Source: Paratinospora sagittata (Eukaryota; Streptophyta; Magnoliopsida; Ranunculales; Menispermaceae). From it: a DNA stretch of 64,000 bases. Shown here piece after piece: positions 51,196 through 63,640 of this stretch. A program made the translations under genes and the position numbers. The notes under the pieces are model-generated. The model had not been told where the DNA came from and ran no database searches. It worked only from the letters and a program-made list of their open reading frames with translations. The stretch is from the NCBI GenBank assembly GCA_035771175.1, contig CM069595.1:5870094-5934093 (forward strand), written 5' to 3'. Positions within the stretch are counted from its first letter, which is position 1, and each line of letters starts with the position of its first letter.

Positions 51196-51689
51196 ACGTG
51201 ATGGTGCCGGCCGTCTTGTCAAAACGTTGATAGCAGAAGCGTGATTGACTGCCTAGAGTTGTTGCTGTTGATCGCAGTAGAAGAAGCTGCTGTAGCAGCG
51301 GTGTGCAGAGTGACCTAGAGAAAAAGGAAAGTATTTCTTTTTGGCCTTTTGGTTATAAAAAGTAAAACTTTTGGGACCGTCCACTATTTTTCTTGTTTGT
51401 TCTCTGCAACCGAGAAAAAGAAAGAAAAAGGAAAGTATTCCTTTTAGTTTTTGTTTTAAAAGAAGGAGACAAACGTGTGGGACCCTCCATTATTAAGTTT
51501 GTTTTGTTCTCTGTTTCTGCACATGAGAAAAAGAAAAAGAATTTTTTTTTTCTTTCTCGCAGTTAGACACGGGAATCAAATTAATGACATTGCTTATTTT
51601 CTTGATATTGGAGTCGTTTGTAGTCGGAATTCAATTCCAATTTTTGTTGTGTATTCGTATGGACGAGATCTATGAAGTTATTGAATCTG

Positions 51690-54600
51690 ATCATTGATAT
51701 GACTGTAAAATATAAAGTTAAAAAATTTAGCGGGAAAAATAACTTTAATCTTTAACAGATAAAGATGCGAGTCCTGTTAACACAAGATGGGATGCACTAT
51801 CGGTGACTGTTCGAAGAAGAAAAATACGATATCATTGATAAATTATTTACAACTATTCTTTTATGCTTGAGTAATGAAGTCATGTGAGAAATTGAAAAAG
51901 AAACTATAGCCGCGGGTTTGTGGTTAAAACTAGAGACTTTGTATATAACAAAATCTCTAACAAACCGGATCTGAAGAAGCAATTATAGATGTTGAAGATG
52001 AAGGAAAGCACTTCCATGAGATAACATCACGATGAGTTTAATAGAATTCTTATGGCTCTTAAAAATGTTGATTATAAACTCAGTGATGAGGACCAAGCAA
52101 TGTACTTGTTGTGTTTACTACCGGATTCCTATGAGCACTTCGTTGATACTTTAATATTCAATAAAGACACCCTGACTTTGGAGGATGTCAAAGCAGCTTT
52201 GAACTCTAAGGAGTTGAAAAAGATGGTTACTAGAGATAAAGGGGAAAGCTCAGGTGAAGGCTTGCTTACCATAGGTAGATCTGAACAGGGTCCAAAAGTC
52301 GTGGAGGTCAATTTAGATCGAAATCAAAGAGGAGAAAATTAAAGTGCTTTAAGTGTCATAAAGAAGGGAATTTTATGAAAGACTGTCCAGAAGGCAAAGG
52401 AAAACAGAAAGCATAAGATTCTAATAATGCAGTGGTTGCAGAGGAAGAATCTGATGGTGTTAATGTCCTTTCAGTCACCGTGAGATGCTCAAGTGATGAG
52501 TGGATTCTTGATTCTGGTTGTTCCTACCATATATGTCCCAATAGGGACTGGTTCGCCTCTTATCAGAGTGTGAACGGTGGTACTATTCTTATGGCATGTA
52601 AGACAATAGGGATAAGAACAGTCAAGATCAAGATGTTTGATGACGTCGTGAGGACTTTGACAGAGGTCAGACATGTTCCAGAGCCGCGGAAGAATCTTAT
52701 TTCTGTGGGTACTTTAGAGTCACAGGGCTGCAAGATTGTAGCTGAAGGTGGAGTTCTAAAGGTAGTCCGAGGTGCACTGGTGGTGATAAAAAACACGAAA
52801 ATTTGTAACTTGTATGTGTTATCAGGACATACAGCAACAGGCAATACAACGATATCTACAGACAGTTGCTCAGTAGATACAAAGTTGTGGCATATGCGAC
52901 TAGGGTATATGAGCCAGTGAGGACTTGAGATGTTGAGCAAGAAAAGCTTACTTGGGAATAGTAAGGTTGAGAAGTTGGACTTCTACGAGCATTGTGTGTT
53001 TGAAAAATAATGGAAAATAATGCAGAGTTAAGTTCAACCAGGCAGTTCACCGCACTAGAGGTATTCTGGATTACATCCATTCAGATGTGTGGGGTCCTTC
53101 CATCGTTAACTCACTTGGTGGATCAAGGTATTTTGTTTCCTTTATTGATGACTTTTCTCGCATGGTCTGGGTGAAAATGTTGAGAAGTAAATATGAAGTG
53201 TTTGAGGTCTTCAAGAAATGGAAGACAAAGATTGAGAAGCAAACTGGTAGAAACATCAAGAGGTCAAGAACCGATAATGGTGATGAGTATACCAGTAAAG
53301 CTCTCTCATAGTTTTGTGAAGATGAAGGCATTGTTAAGGAAACACCACAGCAGAATGGACTAGTAGAAAGGATGAATCGCACTCTACTGGAGATAGCGCA
53401 GTGTATGTTATCCAATGCTGGATTGGGTAAAACAATTTGGGCAGAGGCGATAAATACGACTTGTTTCCTTGTAAACAAATCACCATCGACGACTATTGAT
53501 TGTCAGACTCCGCTTGAGGTATGATCTGGTAATGTTGATAATTACAGTGCTTTGAGAGTGTTTGGATGTCCTGCTTACTTTCATATTAAAGAAAGTAAGA
53601 TTGATCTAAGAGCTCGGAAAGCCATATTTCTGGGTTATGCAGATGGAGTGAAAGGATACATGTTATGGTGTCCTGCTTTGCATAACATCGTGATCAGCAG
53701 GGATGTGACGTTTGATGAGTCTACTTTGATGTCCGGAAAGCAGTTAGATTCTCAAGAGGAGGATAAGAGTGATTTTGTGGAGGTGGAGTTTAATACTCCA
53801 AAAGAAACATTAAAGAGTAATGTGGAGGAGATAGCAGGTGGAACTAATGAGTACCAGCAGCAACAGTCCTTAGCTAGTGGTAGAGCTAAGAGGAAAATTA
53901 AAGCACAAGTTCGCTATGGGTTCGAAGACATGGTGGCATATGCATTGACTACATATGGAGATGATTCTTCTACTTTCAGGGAGGCAATGAGTGACAGTTG
54001 CTCTAAAAGATGGAAAGAAGCCATGGAAGATGAGATGAACTCATTGATAAAGAACCAGACTTGGGAACTTGTAAAGTTACCTAAGGGTCAGCGGGCAATT
54101 GGGTGCAAGTGGGTGTATTCTAGGAAAGATGCTCATCCAGGTTTTGACAGTGTTAGATACAAGGCAAGATTGGTTGCCAAATTTTATGCTCAGAGAGAAG
54201 GTATGGATTACAATGAGATATTTTCTCCTGTTGTGAAACACACTTCTATCATAGTATTGTTGGCATTAGTTGCATTGTTTGATTTAAAGTTGGAGCAACT
54301 AGATGTCAAAACGGCTTTCTTGCATGGGGACTTGGATGAGACAATCTACATGAAGCAGCCTGAAGACTTTGAGGTTGCTGGTAAGACTAATCATGTGTGC
54401 AAACTGAAGAAGTCCTTATATTGGCTTAAGCAGTCACCCAGACAGTGGTATAAGAAGTTTGACACTTTTATGATCAAGCAAGGATATACGAAGAGTACGT
54501 ATGACAGTTGTGTCTATTTTCTGAAGCTCTCAGATGGTTCTTATGTTTATTTACTCTTGTATGTTGATGACATGCTAATTGTTGCTAAGAGCATGGATAA

Positions 54601-54779
54601 GATCAACATGTTAAAATCTCAACTGAGCAAGGAGTTTGAGATGAAAGATTTGGGTGCAGCTAAGAAGATTCTTGGTATGGAGATACATAGAAAAATGAAA
54701 AAGGGCAAGTTATATTTGTCACAAAGGAAGTACTTAGAGAAAGTGCTTTCAAGGTTTGGAATGGAGAACTCTAAGCCTG
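51690..54779 (+). pseudogene. Element E gag, protease, integrase and RT, decayed
   Basis: Traces in order: gag N-terminus (AAATTTAGCGGGAAAAATAA, near 51723), gag middle with an open stretch 52052-52342, a zinc knuckle near 52349-52390 in which the usual His codon reads Asn, protease (LDSGCSYHICPNR, near 52505-52545), integrase (VDDFSRM-like FIDDFSRMVWV near 53140, then TPQQNGLVERMN near 53342), and RT open from 53552 (AFLHGDLDETIYM, YVDDML) up to the point where solo LTR 1 interrupts after KPV. Multiple stops and frameshifts are present. Confidence 0.85.
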
Positions 54780-57700
54780 TGTCACGACCCACTATACGTG
54801 ACGTCATGACTGGCACGGAAACCTTCGAGTATACCCTCCGTTGGTACACCCGGCTTCCCGTCAGCCTAAAACACATATACGAATCCCCAAAATCAAATAC
54901 AGTACAATCCTAAAAACATCCATCTAACATGATCATAAATGAAATAAAATATTACATCTCCAAGTTACCAAATATAAAATTTCAAAGTTTACAAAATACT
55001 ACAAACCCAACACATCCCAACTATGTGTTAATTATACATATACTAGGTGTTATCGTGTACATAATTATCAAATTGCAAAATTAAATGTACAACACCTACA
55101 TGAAACAAAAACAAGGGACACTTCGCAGTCAAGCCTTCCCTTTCCCTTTTCTATCAGATCCTGAAAGAAAAAGGTGCGTTGTGAGCTACAGCCCGCTAAG
55201 TGAATGTCATTTACAAATGACATATACGTGCATTTAATAAAAACATGATAAGATCATAAATCATTAAAATATCATGATGACGAAATAGATTACATACATG
55301 CTACCATAATACATCAAGTCATACATAAGACGATGCATAACATTTGTAGTCATGCTCATGCAATCCTAACACCTCCTGAGTACCTGGGTTCAAGACTGGT
55401 GAGCTACACACAATACCTGAACACACACACAATACTCGTATCCTAATAGGATTTCTGGGGTTGTGCAGCACGTAGGATTAGCCTAAACTAACCTACCCAT
55501 ACACAAGCCATAAAACCCTCTGCCAGGTACACAATTGGGATCGCCGCTAGACTTACGAGAATTCCCAAAAAGAAAAAATTTCAACTAGGAGCCTCAAGCC
55601 AAATTGTCATCCCAATGAATTATGCTCAAATGTATTTCATAGAATATTAAAACATGCATACCATTATACATAAGCATGTAAAACATTTCTATAATACAAT
55701 GCCACATATAAATAATTCAAAAGTAAAGGAACACTCAGTCTTGATTGGCTAAGTCTAGCCAATCCAATTCCAATCCAATTACCAAAACTCTCCGACTAAA
55801 CGAGTTCAAGATCAATCACAAGACCTGGAAATAACATGGTTCACACACTGAAAATTAGTCATAAAGTGTGTCAAAACCCCATGTTCAAACCCAATCTAAA
55901 GTCAATTAGATTCTAAATTGATTACCCCCTTGAGCCAATTTTCATATTGCCCAGCTTGATCATTTAGACTCAATTAAACTAAGATTGACCTAAATTGAAT
56001 GTAATAGGGTGATCCTATGATCCAACCACTAATATACATGACATTCAATTATAATTAGGGTCAATTAGACTATACATCAAGTCAATTTCATCAATTGACT
56101 AAGTCTTGGTCAAAATCCCCAATTAGGCCAATATAAAACATAAGGTCAAAATGAACTAAGTCATATCAATTTAACATAGGTTCTAACATTTTAAACCTAT
56201 GATTCTACTCAATTTGGATCCAATTAAACAATCTCCAAGTCAATTTCATAAATTGACTTGCTTTGGGTGAAAAGTCTCAATTTGGGCAAAATCCCCAAAT
56301 TACATGCAAAATTATCAAAGTACATGAAAAATGTCAAATACTTAGCCTAGATCAAAATTAGTCAACCTTAGGGTGTCCATTATGAGAACCCACTGAATTC
56401 AATCATCAAACAACCCTAATAATGTCCAATATGACCTACATTGCATAATTTTCCAGATTTTATATCAAGAGCATCAAAAGCCCCAAATCTGGAGATTTTC
56501 ATACATAGGCCATATTATCAATTTTACACTAGGCCACCATACATAGCCACAAAATTTACTGATCTAACAACATAGTTTCATTCACAATGCCACCTAGAAC
56601 AACATAGTTAACATGCATGACTTTTGGAAAAACCTAAGGCCATGAACTAAACAATGACCATTTACACTAAACCATATGATTTCACCATTAAAATCTCAAG
56701 CTAAATACATGAATCAGTCCCTAATATTGATCAGTCCATCATAGATGGCATGTAAGGCTTAAGTCAAAGTCTAAGTCAATGAACCAAGACTAGGTCATTT
56801 GTACTAAACCCTACCAATTTCTGATTAGAAATTGGGGTTTTTGCCTTTAGAGGGTTCCCAACACACTCTAAACACACATATCAAGCATGCAAAGTATTTG
56901 GACAACATTTGATTTCCACCACCCCTTCAAATCTGGGTTTCATACAATGCATGCATCAAAACAACACTAGTATGCATGAACCAAAGAGATTGAAGGAAGA
57001 ACAATGAGGAAAAACATGCAAACCTTAGGGATTTTGAGCAAAATCCACCAACCCTAGGTTTCCTCTCCTTTTCTCCTCTCCAGCTCCTTTCTCTCTTTTC
57101 TGGCTGAGAAATGAGCAAATGAGCCTAAAATTATGTTTTGGTTGCTTAAATAGACAAGTTTGGGCCCACAACTAAAAGTTGCCAAAAATTATCAAAAAAT
57201 CAATTTTCCTGTTGTAATACTTGCACTTAGATAGTTAATTTCTTGCAAAATAACGACCAATTTAACATCTTAACCGTTCAAAAGTTGCATGAGTCTGTTA
57301 CCAACATTAAGCTAAACTTTCAACCCAATCCAACGGTGGGATTGCGATATCAAATAGTTTGATCAAAACTGCGTAAGAAAATCTGAAAATCCGTGAAACT
57401 GTGTTTGGAGTCTTATAACTCATAGTAGATAACTCCGATCAAGATCTTCACCGTTCATAATGAAGATCTATCATATAAGAATGAGCTGACAAAATTTCAG
57501 CTCAATCGGACAACGGATCTAGGAGATCAAACCATTGATGTAATTTGTGATAGAAATTTCTTTCTCCATGGAGCGAGCTCCACTGGATCCAAAACATTGT
57601 TTTCGACATGTTTCGACGTCGAACAGGTCACCGATGGTTCCGAAACTTCATGCGCACTCTCTATGACCTAAAATCATGCAAAGACACTCGAACTTACGTG

Positions 57701-57808
57701 CTTCGAGCATCAAAATACATATACACATACGTATACGAATACGTGTATGGGTACTCTACTGGTACACTATGGGTCAAAATGACGTCACCTAAAGGCACGG
57801 GTGCTACA
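54780..57808. mobile_element. Solo LTR 1, probable Gypsy type (3029 bp), nested in element E
   Basis: Starts TGTCACGACCC and ends GTGCTACA. It interrupts the RT frame: the element E frame breaks at ...AAGCCTG and resumes at TGAGTACTCCATTGG. A TGAGCTACAGCCCGCTAAGTGAA stretch near 55182 recalls the TGAGCTAA...GCTCAGTGAA words of plant Ty3/Gypsy LTRs. There is no gag, pol or second LTR. A clear 5-base TSD could not be recovered (GCCTG versus TTGTG). Confidence 0.7.
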
Positions 57809-58471
57809 TTGTGAGTACTCCATTGGCAGCTCATTTTTGACTTTCTATAGATATGTCTCTGAGCACCGATAAAGAACGTGAGTACATGAGTCATGTTCCA
57901 TATGCTAGTACAGTGGGTAGCTTAATGTATGCTATGGTGTGCACTAGGCCAAATATTTCGCATGCAGTGAGTGTTGTTAGCAGGTATATGGCAAATCCTA
58001 GAAAACAACATTGGCATGCAGTGAAATGGTTGTTGCGATATCTTCGAGGTACATTGGATGTAGGATTGGTTTTTCAATGGGACAGTGGTACAAGTTCACT
58101 TGTCAGTGGTTATCTAGATTCTGATTATGCTGGTGATTTAGACAAGCGGTGTTCCACAACTGGTTACGTGTTCACTTTGGCACGTGGTCCTATCAGTTGA
58201 AAGTGTATGTTACAGACTACAGTTGCTTTGTCTACTACAGAGGCAGAGTATATGGTAGTAACAGAGGCTGTGAAGGAGGCTTTGTGGCTCTAAAGATTGA
58301 TTGGTGACTTGGGGATTACCCTAGAGAGTGTACCAGTTCATTGCGACAGTCAGAGTGTCATTCACTTGGCTAAGAATCAAGTGCATCATGTCAGGACCAA
58401 GCATATCGATGTCCGTTTCCATTATCGAAGAGGGTGAGATTTCTTTGCAGAAGATTGGTACCAAAGATAAT
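57809..58471 (+). pseudogene. Element E RT end and RNase H, continued
   Basis: Resumes after solo LTR 1 with the end of RT and RNase H ([27 protein letters not shown] at 57889, broken here in mid-family wording, DSDYAGDLDKR, TTEAEYMVV, DSQSVIHLAKN). A TGA at 58198-58200 and other stops occur. It is broken again at 58471 by solo LTR 2. Confidence 0.82.
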
Positions 58472-60595
58472 TGTCACGACGCCCCTGACGTAGGCTGACG
58501 TCATGACCGGCACATCGTACTATACACTATACATACCCATATACAGTATATAATACACTGTCAGCCTTCACGTACACTCACGATACTCCCAAAATTTACA
58601 GAAATTTTCTTTTTACCACACATCAAATCAAATCCAATATAGATCTCTATAATCATTCCATTCATTCCACAAATTAAATTCTCACCTGATAAATATTTAT
58701 GATCATCTCATTTTATCATCCCAAGCATTATATAATATTACCACACAACCCATCTAGGTGATATTACAAATATATAGTGTGTGATAATTATACATATCAA
58801 AATAACAAAAGCTATTTCCTCCAAACATACATACACATACCAGACGAAGGCTCACGTGACTATCACTCACGGATGTGCCTTTTTCCTTCGACTCAATACC
58901 TGAAATATTGGAGGAAATGGGGTGAGCAAACAACAGCTCAGTGAATATAGTTCTTGAGATGACAATTATATACATTTAGAGAAACATGACATTTAAAATC
59001 AGTTCAAACACTTATTCAACACATGCATCATTCAACGAATATATTGTACATGTCAACAACATAAATTGCATGATTTTCAATAACACAATGCACAATCTCC
59101 CTCCTCCGCAAGGCAAGAGAGCGGGTCTAACCCTTGTATGGCCGTACAAGGTAGACACAGCCTCTTATAACCCAATTCACAGTCATTTCAAGGATCGCAA
59201 CCCTTGTTAGGACAGACCTACTGACAATGAGGACTCGCAAAACCTCATCTGGGTCTAATTCCTAACGAAATGACAATGAGGAATCGCAAAGCCTCATCAT
59301 TAAAAACTCCAATTGCTAAAATCAGTTTGCATGATCCATAAAACTCAATGTATATATAAATATAACATGCATACAAACAAACATCTTATACGCGTACAAT
59401 GTCATACAAGAACAAAATCAAGAAAACTATACTCACAGTACAACACGTTCAACTTAAACCCAATCATCGTCGCTTTCGAGTCCAGCTCCAAGTTAAATTC
59501 AACTAATTTAACCTTTCACAATCACTCCATAATTCAATTTCATGTATTCATATCTATTTCCATCTTTAATTTCTCAACTCACTTCAAATCACGAATAATA
59601 AATCCATTTAGGACTCATAAGCAATTGAAGAAACTACTATCTCGTTTCTGTGGTCAATCTAGATATTTCCACAAGAAAGAACAGTGAAAATAGATTTCCG
59701 AATCATATTTTCACGACACCATATACTTAGTTATTAAAACTATCAAAGCATATCTACATATCATGTTCTAACGTCCGGAATGCAGTTCTTCACGATTCTA
59801 TAAACTCAAACCGGGGTTTCATTGGGTTCACATCACTGGTCACATCACTGTGCACAGTACTATTTACATCACTGATCAATGTTCACTATTCACATTCACC
59901 GTACACTATTTACTATTCACTGTAATTATACACTATTCACTATTTACTATGCCTTATTCACTGTTTAAATTGTATTAAAATTGTCAAACGGTCTCCAAAA
60001 CGCATGAAATCGAATCTAACCACAGATTCGGAGTCCCGACAGTCTAGGGAGTGTTTTTCTACATTCCTAACGGGTTTTCATTCACGTTGAGGGTCAAAAC
60101 CCCAATTTATTAAAACGCCGTAAAACGGCTCCTATAGTCAAAATTAGTCCGCTAGAAAGGTTACATCTAGCTTAGATAGTAATTTCACGAAGATATAACG
60201 TGAAAATCACTTACCGCGAAGCCGAATTTGACGAAAATCACGCGTTCTTCTTTTTCTTCTTCTTCTTCTCTTCTCTGCTTCTTCTCTTCTTTCCCTCTCT
60301 GGAAACGTCGGTTAATTTAGATAGATTTTTTTTTTATTATTTGTTTTTTTATTCATATACTATTTGATGAACAGTAAACTTAGTATTCAATACTATTTGT
60401 GATACTATTTGATGAACAGTTTTATTCGTTTTTCTTCGTACCCTCAATCACACACACGTATATTTGGCTTCTACGTATAACATACGTGTATTCTAAAGCG
60501 TATATTTAGCTCTTACGTATAAAATACGTGTATTATATATTTCGATATACGTGTACTTCAACGTATGTAGTTAATTAAATTTACGGAGTGTTACA
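58472..60595. mobile_element. Solo LTR 2, probable Gypsy type (2124 bp), TSD ATAAT, nested in element E
   Basis: Starts TGTCACGACGCCCC, ends GGAGTGTTACA, and is flanked by a perfect TSD ATAAT (58467-58471 and 60596-60600). It shares its start with solo LTR 1 and also has a GTGAGCAAACAACAGCTCAGTG word (58921-58942). It contains CACTATTCACTGTT-type simple repeats at about 59820-59960. With no internal coding region and a single TG...CA unit, it is best read as the product of LTR-LTR recombination. Confidence 0.85.
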
Positions 60596-60600
60596 ATAAT

Positions 60601-60681
60601 CCTATAGATATGTTGACAAAGATAGTTCCAACGGTCAAGTTTGAGCATTGCTTGAACTTAATCAATATCCTACAGTGTTGA
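60601..60681 (+). pseudogene. Element E polyprotein C-terminus
   Basis: Codons for [20 protein letters not shown] followed by a TGA stop complete the RNase H tail separated from the rest by solo LTR 2. Confidence 0.85.
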
Positions 60682-60762
60682 GCACCTCGAGAGGCGTAGG
60701 TGGAGATGCTGATTTGTTGTAATTAGTAAGTGGCTTGTGATGGCTCTCGCCAAGGTCGAGAT

Positions 60763-61243
60763 TGTTGTATTTTTGGCTCGGGCCCACATGTGAAACCCAA
60801 AGTGGGTGGAAGGCCATGTGCTTTCACATGATCTTCAAATGGGCAAGTGGGACCCAACGTGGTTGGAAGACCATGTGTCTTTACATGGCCTTCACATGGG
60901 CATAACCATGTGGAGAGACCAATTGTCTATAAATTGGTCTCTCATCTCCTTCATTCTATATCCAAAATTAAGCTCTTTAGGTGTAGAGAAAAACTCTTTT
61001 TGGAGCAAATGGCAAAGAGATAGTGTAAAGGCAAAAAGAGGTTGGAGAGATTATAAAGAGAGTGTTGTACTAATTTTCTCCTAATAGTAAAATCTTCATC
61101 TCCCGTGGACATAGGCGAATTTTTACCGAACCACGTAAATCCTTGTGCGTTCCTCTTTTCTTGTTTTAAATTTCTTCATGATTATTTGTTTTGTATCCTT
61201 ATGTGTGCGTGTTTGTGTGCATTCCGCTATGAGAATCTCAACA
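60763..61243 (+). repeat. 3' LTR of element E (481 bp)
   Basis: TGTTGTATTTTTGGCTCG to GAATCTCAACA. Contains TCTATAAATTGG at about 60928-60939 as a TATA candidate. Confidence 0.85.
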
Positions 61244-61248
61244 CTTAC

Positions 61249-62104
61249 GACCCATCATCACAAATGGTGGGAAAACAGAGGTTTTGGTCGATTATCTTGC
61301 CTTTTGATTGTAATTTGATGTGCTCTTAGCAGCCACAAAAGTTAAGACAAGATTGCAAGGAATATTAGCAATTTACATCAAGCATTTTTCATTTGCTTCA
61401 CATGTTATTATTTCGAGTAGCATTGTGTAGTTCTTGCATTAGTTTCAATGTTATTTTCATTTAAAGTCTCTCGATAGTGGATATATCTTAAATCCGAACT
61501 GAACAACATATTTCAGCTTGCAAGAAAAAAAAAAATAATAATAATAAATAAATAAGCCAAAAAAAAAAAAAGAGAAAACCTTGTCCTGTTTAAGGATCAT
61601 TATAAACAGATGAGTGCGCAATTGACTACACATCACAGGAGAATGTGCAGACACAATTGACAGCCCTTCAAAGAGCATAAATAGGTGAGTGCATAAGTCC
61701 CATAAGAGCACAAAAAACTTGATGACAAGAGGGCATAGCCTCTCAACAAAGGGCAGGTAAGAGACAACAAGGCCTTAGGTCCACAACAAAATCATAAAAA
61801 AGTAATAGTTTGTCCCATTTATTATGTTGACGAAGGGACTTAGAACCCTCCTCACCCATAATTAGATGAGCAAACTCGTTGCTTTCATGCCTTGCTAAAG
61901 CCATAATCATATACAAAAATAAGGGCATCTTCATCATTAAAGACAATCTTTAAAGGTAATCTGTTCTTTTACTTTAGGCAGCTAAAGGCTTATGCCCATG
62001 CAGCAAGTAACTCACCAAATAGCATCACGAAAAGAGCTTCATTAACAAGTTTTTTGAACCTACAAAAATACTAACATACACTACTCTCGCACTTATAGGT
62101 TGCA
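61249..62104. other. Spacer upstream of EH6
   Basis: About 850 bases, AT-rich, with A/T-run and (AAT)n-like DNA around 61527-61572. No gene was recognised; the EH6 promoter should lie in the last few hundred bases, but no clear TATA box is seen. Confidence 0.5.
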
Positions 62105-63640
62105 ATGGAAGGGTCAGAACACAAGATTGTTGTTCTTACAGTCATTCTTGCTCTATCCCAACTACTTGGGACACTGGGAATCCAACACAGTACGGTTACT
62201 GTAAATGGTATAAACATGCACATTGCAGAGAAAGGCGAAGGTCCGGTGGCGTTGCTCCTCCACGGATTCCCCGAGCTTTGGTACTCATGGAGACACCAGA
62301 TGGTTGCACTTGCTGCCCGTGGCTACCGAGCTGTGGCTCTTGATCTTCGCGGATATGGTGACACAGATGCACCAAAATCAATTGAGAACTACACAATTCC
62401 TTATATTGTTGGTGACCTTGTCGCTCTCATTGATGCACTCGGCGAAGACCAGGTGAACTAAGACCTCAATGCCTTTCGCATTGATCCTAGCTTGTAGAAT
62501 GCTATGCATACATAAATATGCTTGTTTACTGGTTTTATGTGAAGCAAATTTACAGGTATTTGTGGTAGGGCATGACTGGGGAGCAGTGATTGCTTGGCAT
62601 CTTTGCTTGTTCCGGCCAGACCGTGTGAAGGTTTTGGTGAATTTAAGTGTGGCCTTCAAGCCGAGGAACCCCTCCAGGAAGCCCATCCAGAGCATGCATG
62701 CCATCTTTGGTGATGATTTCTATATTATCAGATTCCAGGTTCAATAAAATCATTTCATCCTTATATCTCATTTGCAGAGTCAACTAGGCATGTAACAGAA
62801 AGCTAATCTCTATAACACACCTCATAGAACAAAAAAATTCTAGCATAGAAGTTTCACCACATTTGAAAGGCTTCAGAAACGAAGCAATTTAGCCAACACA
62901 TGATAATTGACATATTGCATTCTTCTTTTCTTTCTGTTAGATTTTGTCTGATGGAGATGGATTTGTAATCAGAATCTCTCCATGGACTTTTTTCTTCTTG
63001 TTCTATAAATATCATGATCCTCCCATCTAACAAATATATTGCTTTACTATGTTTCCTAAGGAGCCTGGCGAGATGGAAGCCGAGTTCGCTCGCATTGGCA
63101 CTGCTACAGTACTCAAGAAGTTTCTAACATACCATAGTCCAGCTCCATTCATCATACCTAAAGATAAAGGGCTCTCTTCCAATGGTTCAATTTCCTTGCC
63201 CCCTTGGTTATCAGAGACCGACATCAATTATTATGCGAGTAAATATCAACAGAAAGGCTTCACTGGAGCATTGAACTATTACAGAGCTTTAGACCTGTAT
63301 GTTACTAGTGAAACTCAATTACTTGAAGCAATCTATATTTAAGAAGTTGGTAATTTGAAAAAAAAATTCTCCCTTTTCTCTTCTATTTGACAGAAACTGG
63401 GAGCTTACTGCAGCATGGACAGGAGCAAAGGTGAAAGTACCAACTAAGTTTATTGTGGGGGACTTGGACTTGACTTACAGCAGCCCTGATGTGAGGGAAT
63501 TCGTACACCATGGTGGATTCAAGAAATATGTGCCCTTCCTTGAAGAAGTTGTTATCATGAAAGGAGTTGGGCACTTCATTAATGAAGAAAAGGCAGAAGA
63601 AGTCAGTGCACATATTTACAACTTCATCAAGAAGTTCTGA
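62105..63640 (+). CDS. EH6: epoxide hydrolase with N-terminal signal-like segment (four exons, 337 aa)
   Basis: Exons 62105-62452, 62556-62738, 63061-63296 and 63394-63640 (348, 183, 236 and 247 bases) splice in frame to 337 aa. Residues 8-24 are a hydrophobic segment (IVVLTVILALSQLLGTL), placed as in EH4, so an ER-targeted or membrane-anchored form is possible. Core motifs are HGFPE (53-57), nucleophile Asp123 (GHDWGA), Tyr172 (DDFYIIRFQ), the NYYR tyrosine pair, Asp281 and His316 (GVGHFINEE). The otherwise invariant APDLRG reads ALDLRG. Introns are compact (103, 322 and 97 bases) with no transposon. Exons 2-4 agree best with EH4 ([20 protein letters not shown]), so EH4 and EH6 form a subgroup distinct from EH2/EH3. 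Confidence 0.93.

Larger units (their letters stand above)
50723..61243 (+). mobile_element. Element E: degenerate copia interrupted by two solo LTRs
   Basis: The outer LTRs start at 50723 (TATTGTATTTTTGGC, first G mutated) and 60763 (TGTTGTATTTTTGGC). The right end is CTCAACA at 61243. Flanks CTTAT (50718-50722) and CTTAC (61244-61248) are a TSD with one transition. Removing the two nested insertions (54780-57808 and 58472-60595) leaves about 5.4 kb of copia. It is the same family as the relic in EH2 intron 2. The coding region is heavily decayed and the LTRs are clearly diverged, so this is an old insertion. Confidence 0.88.
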
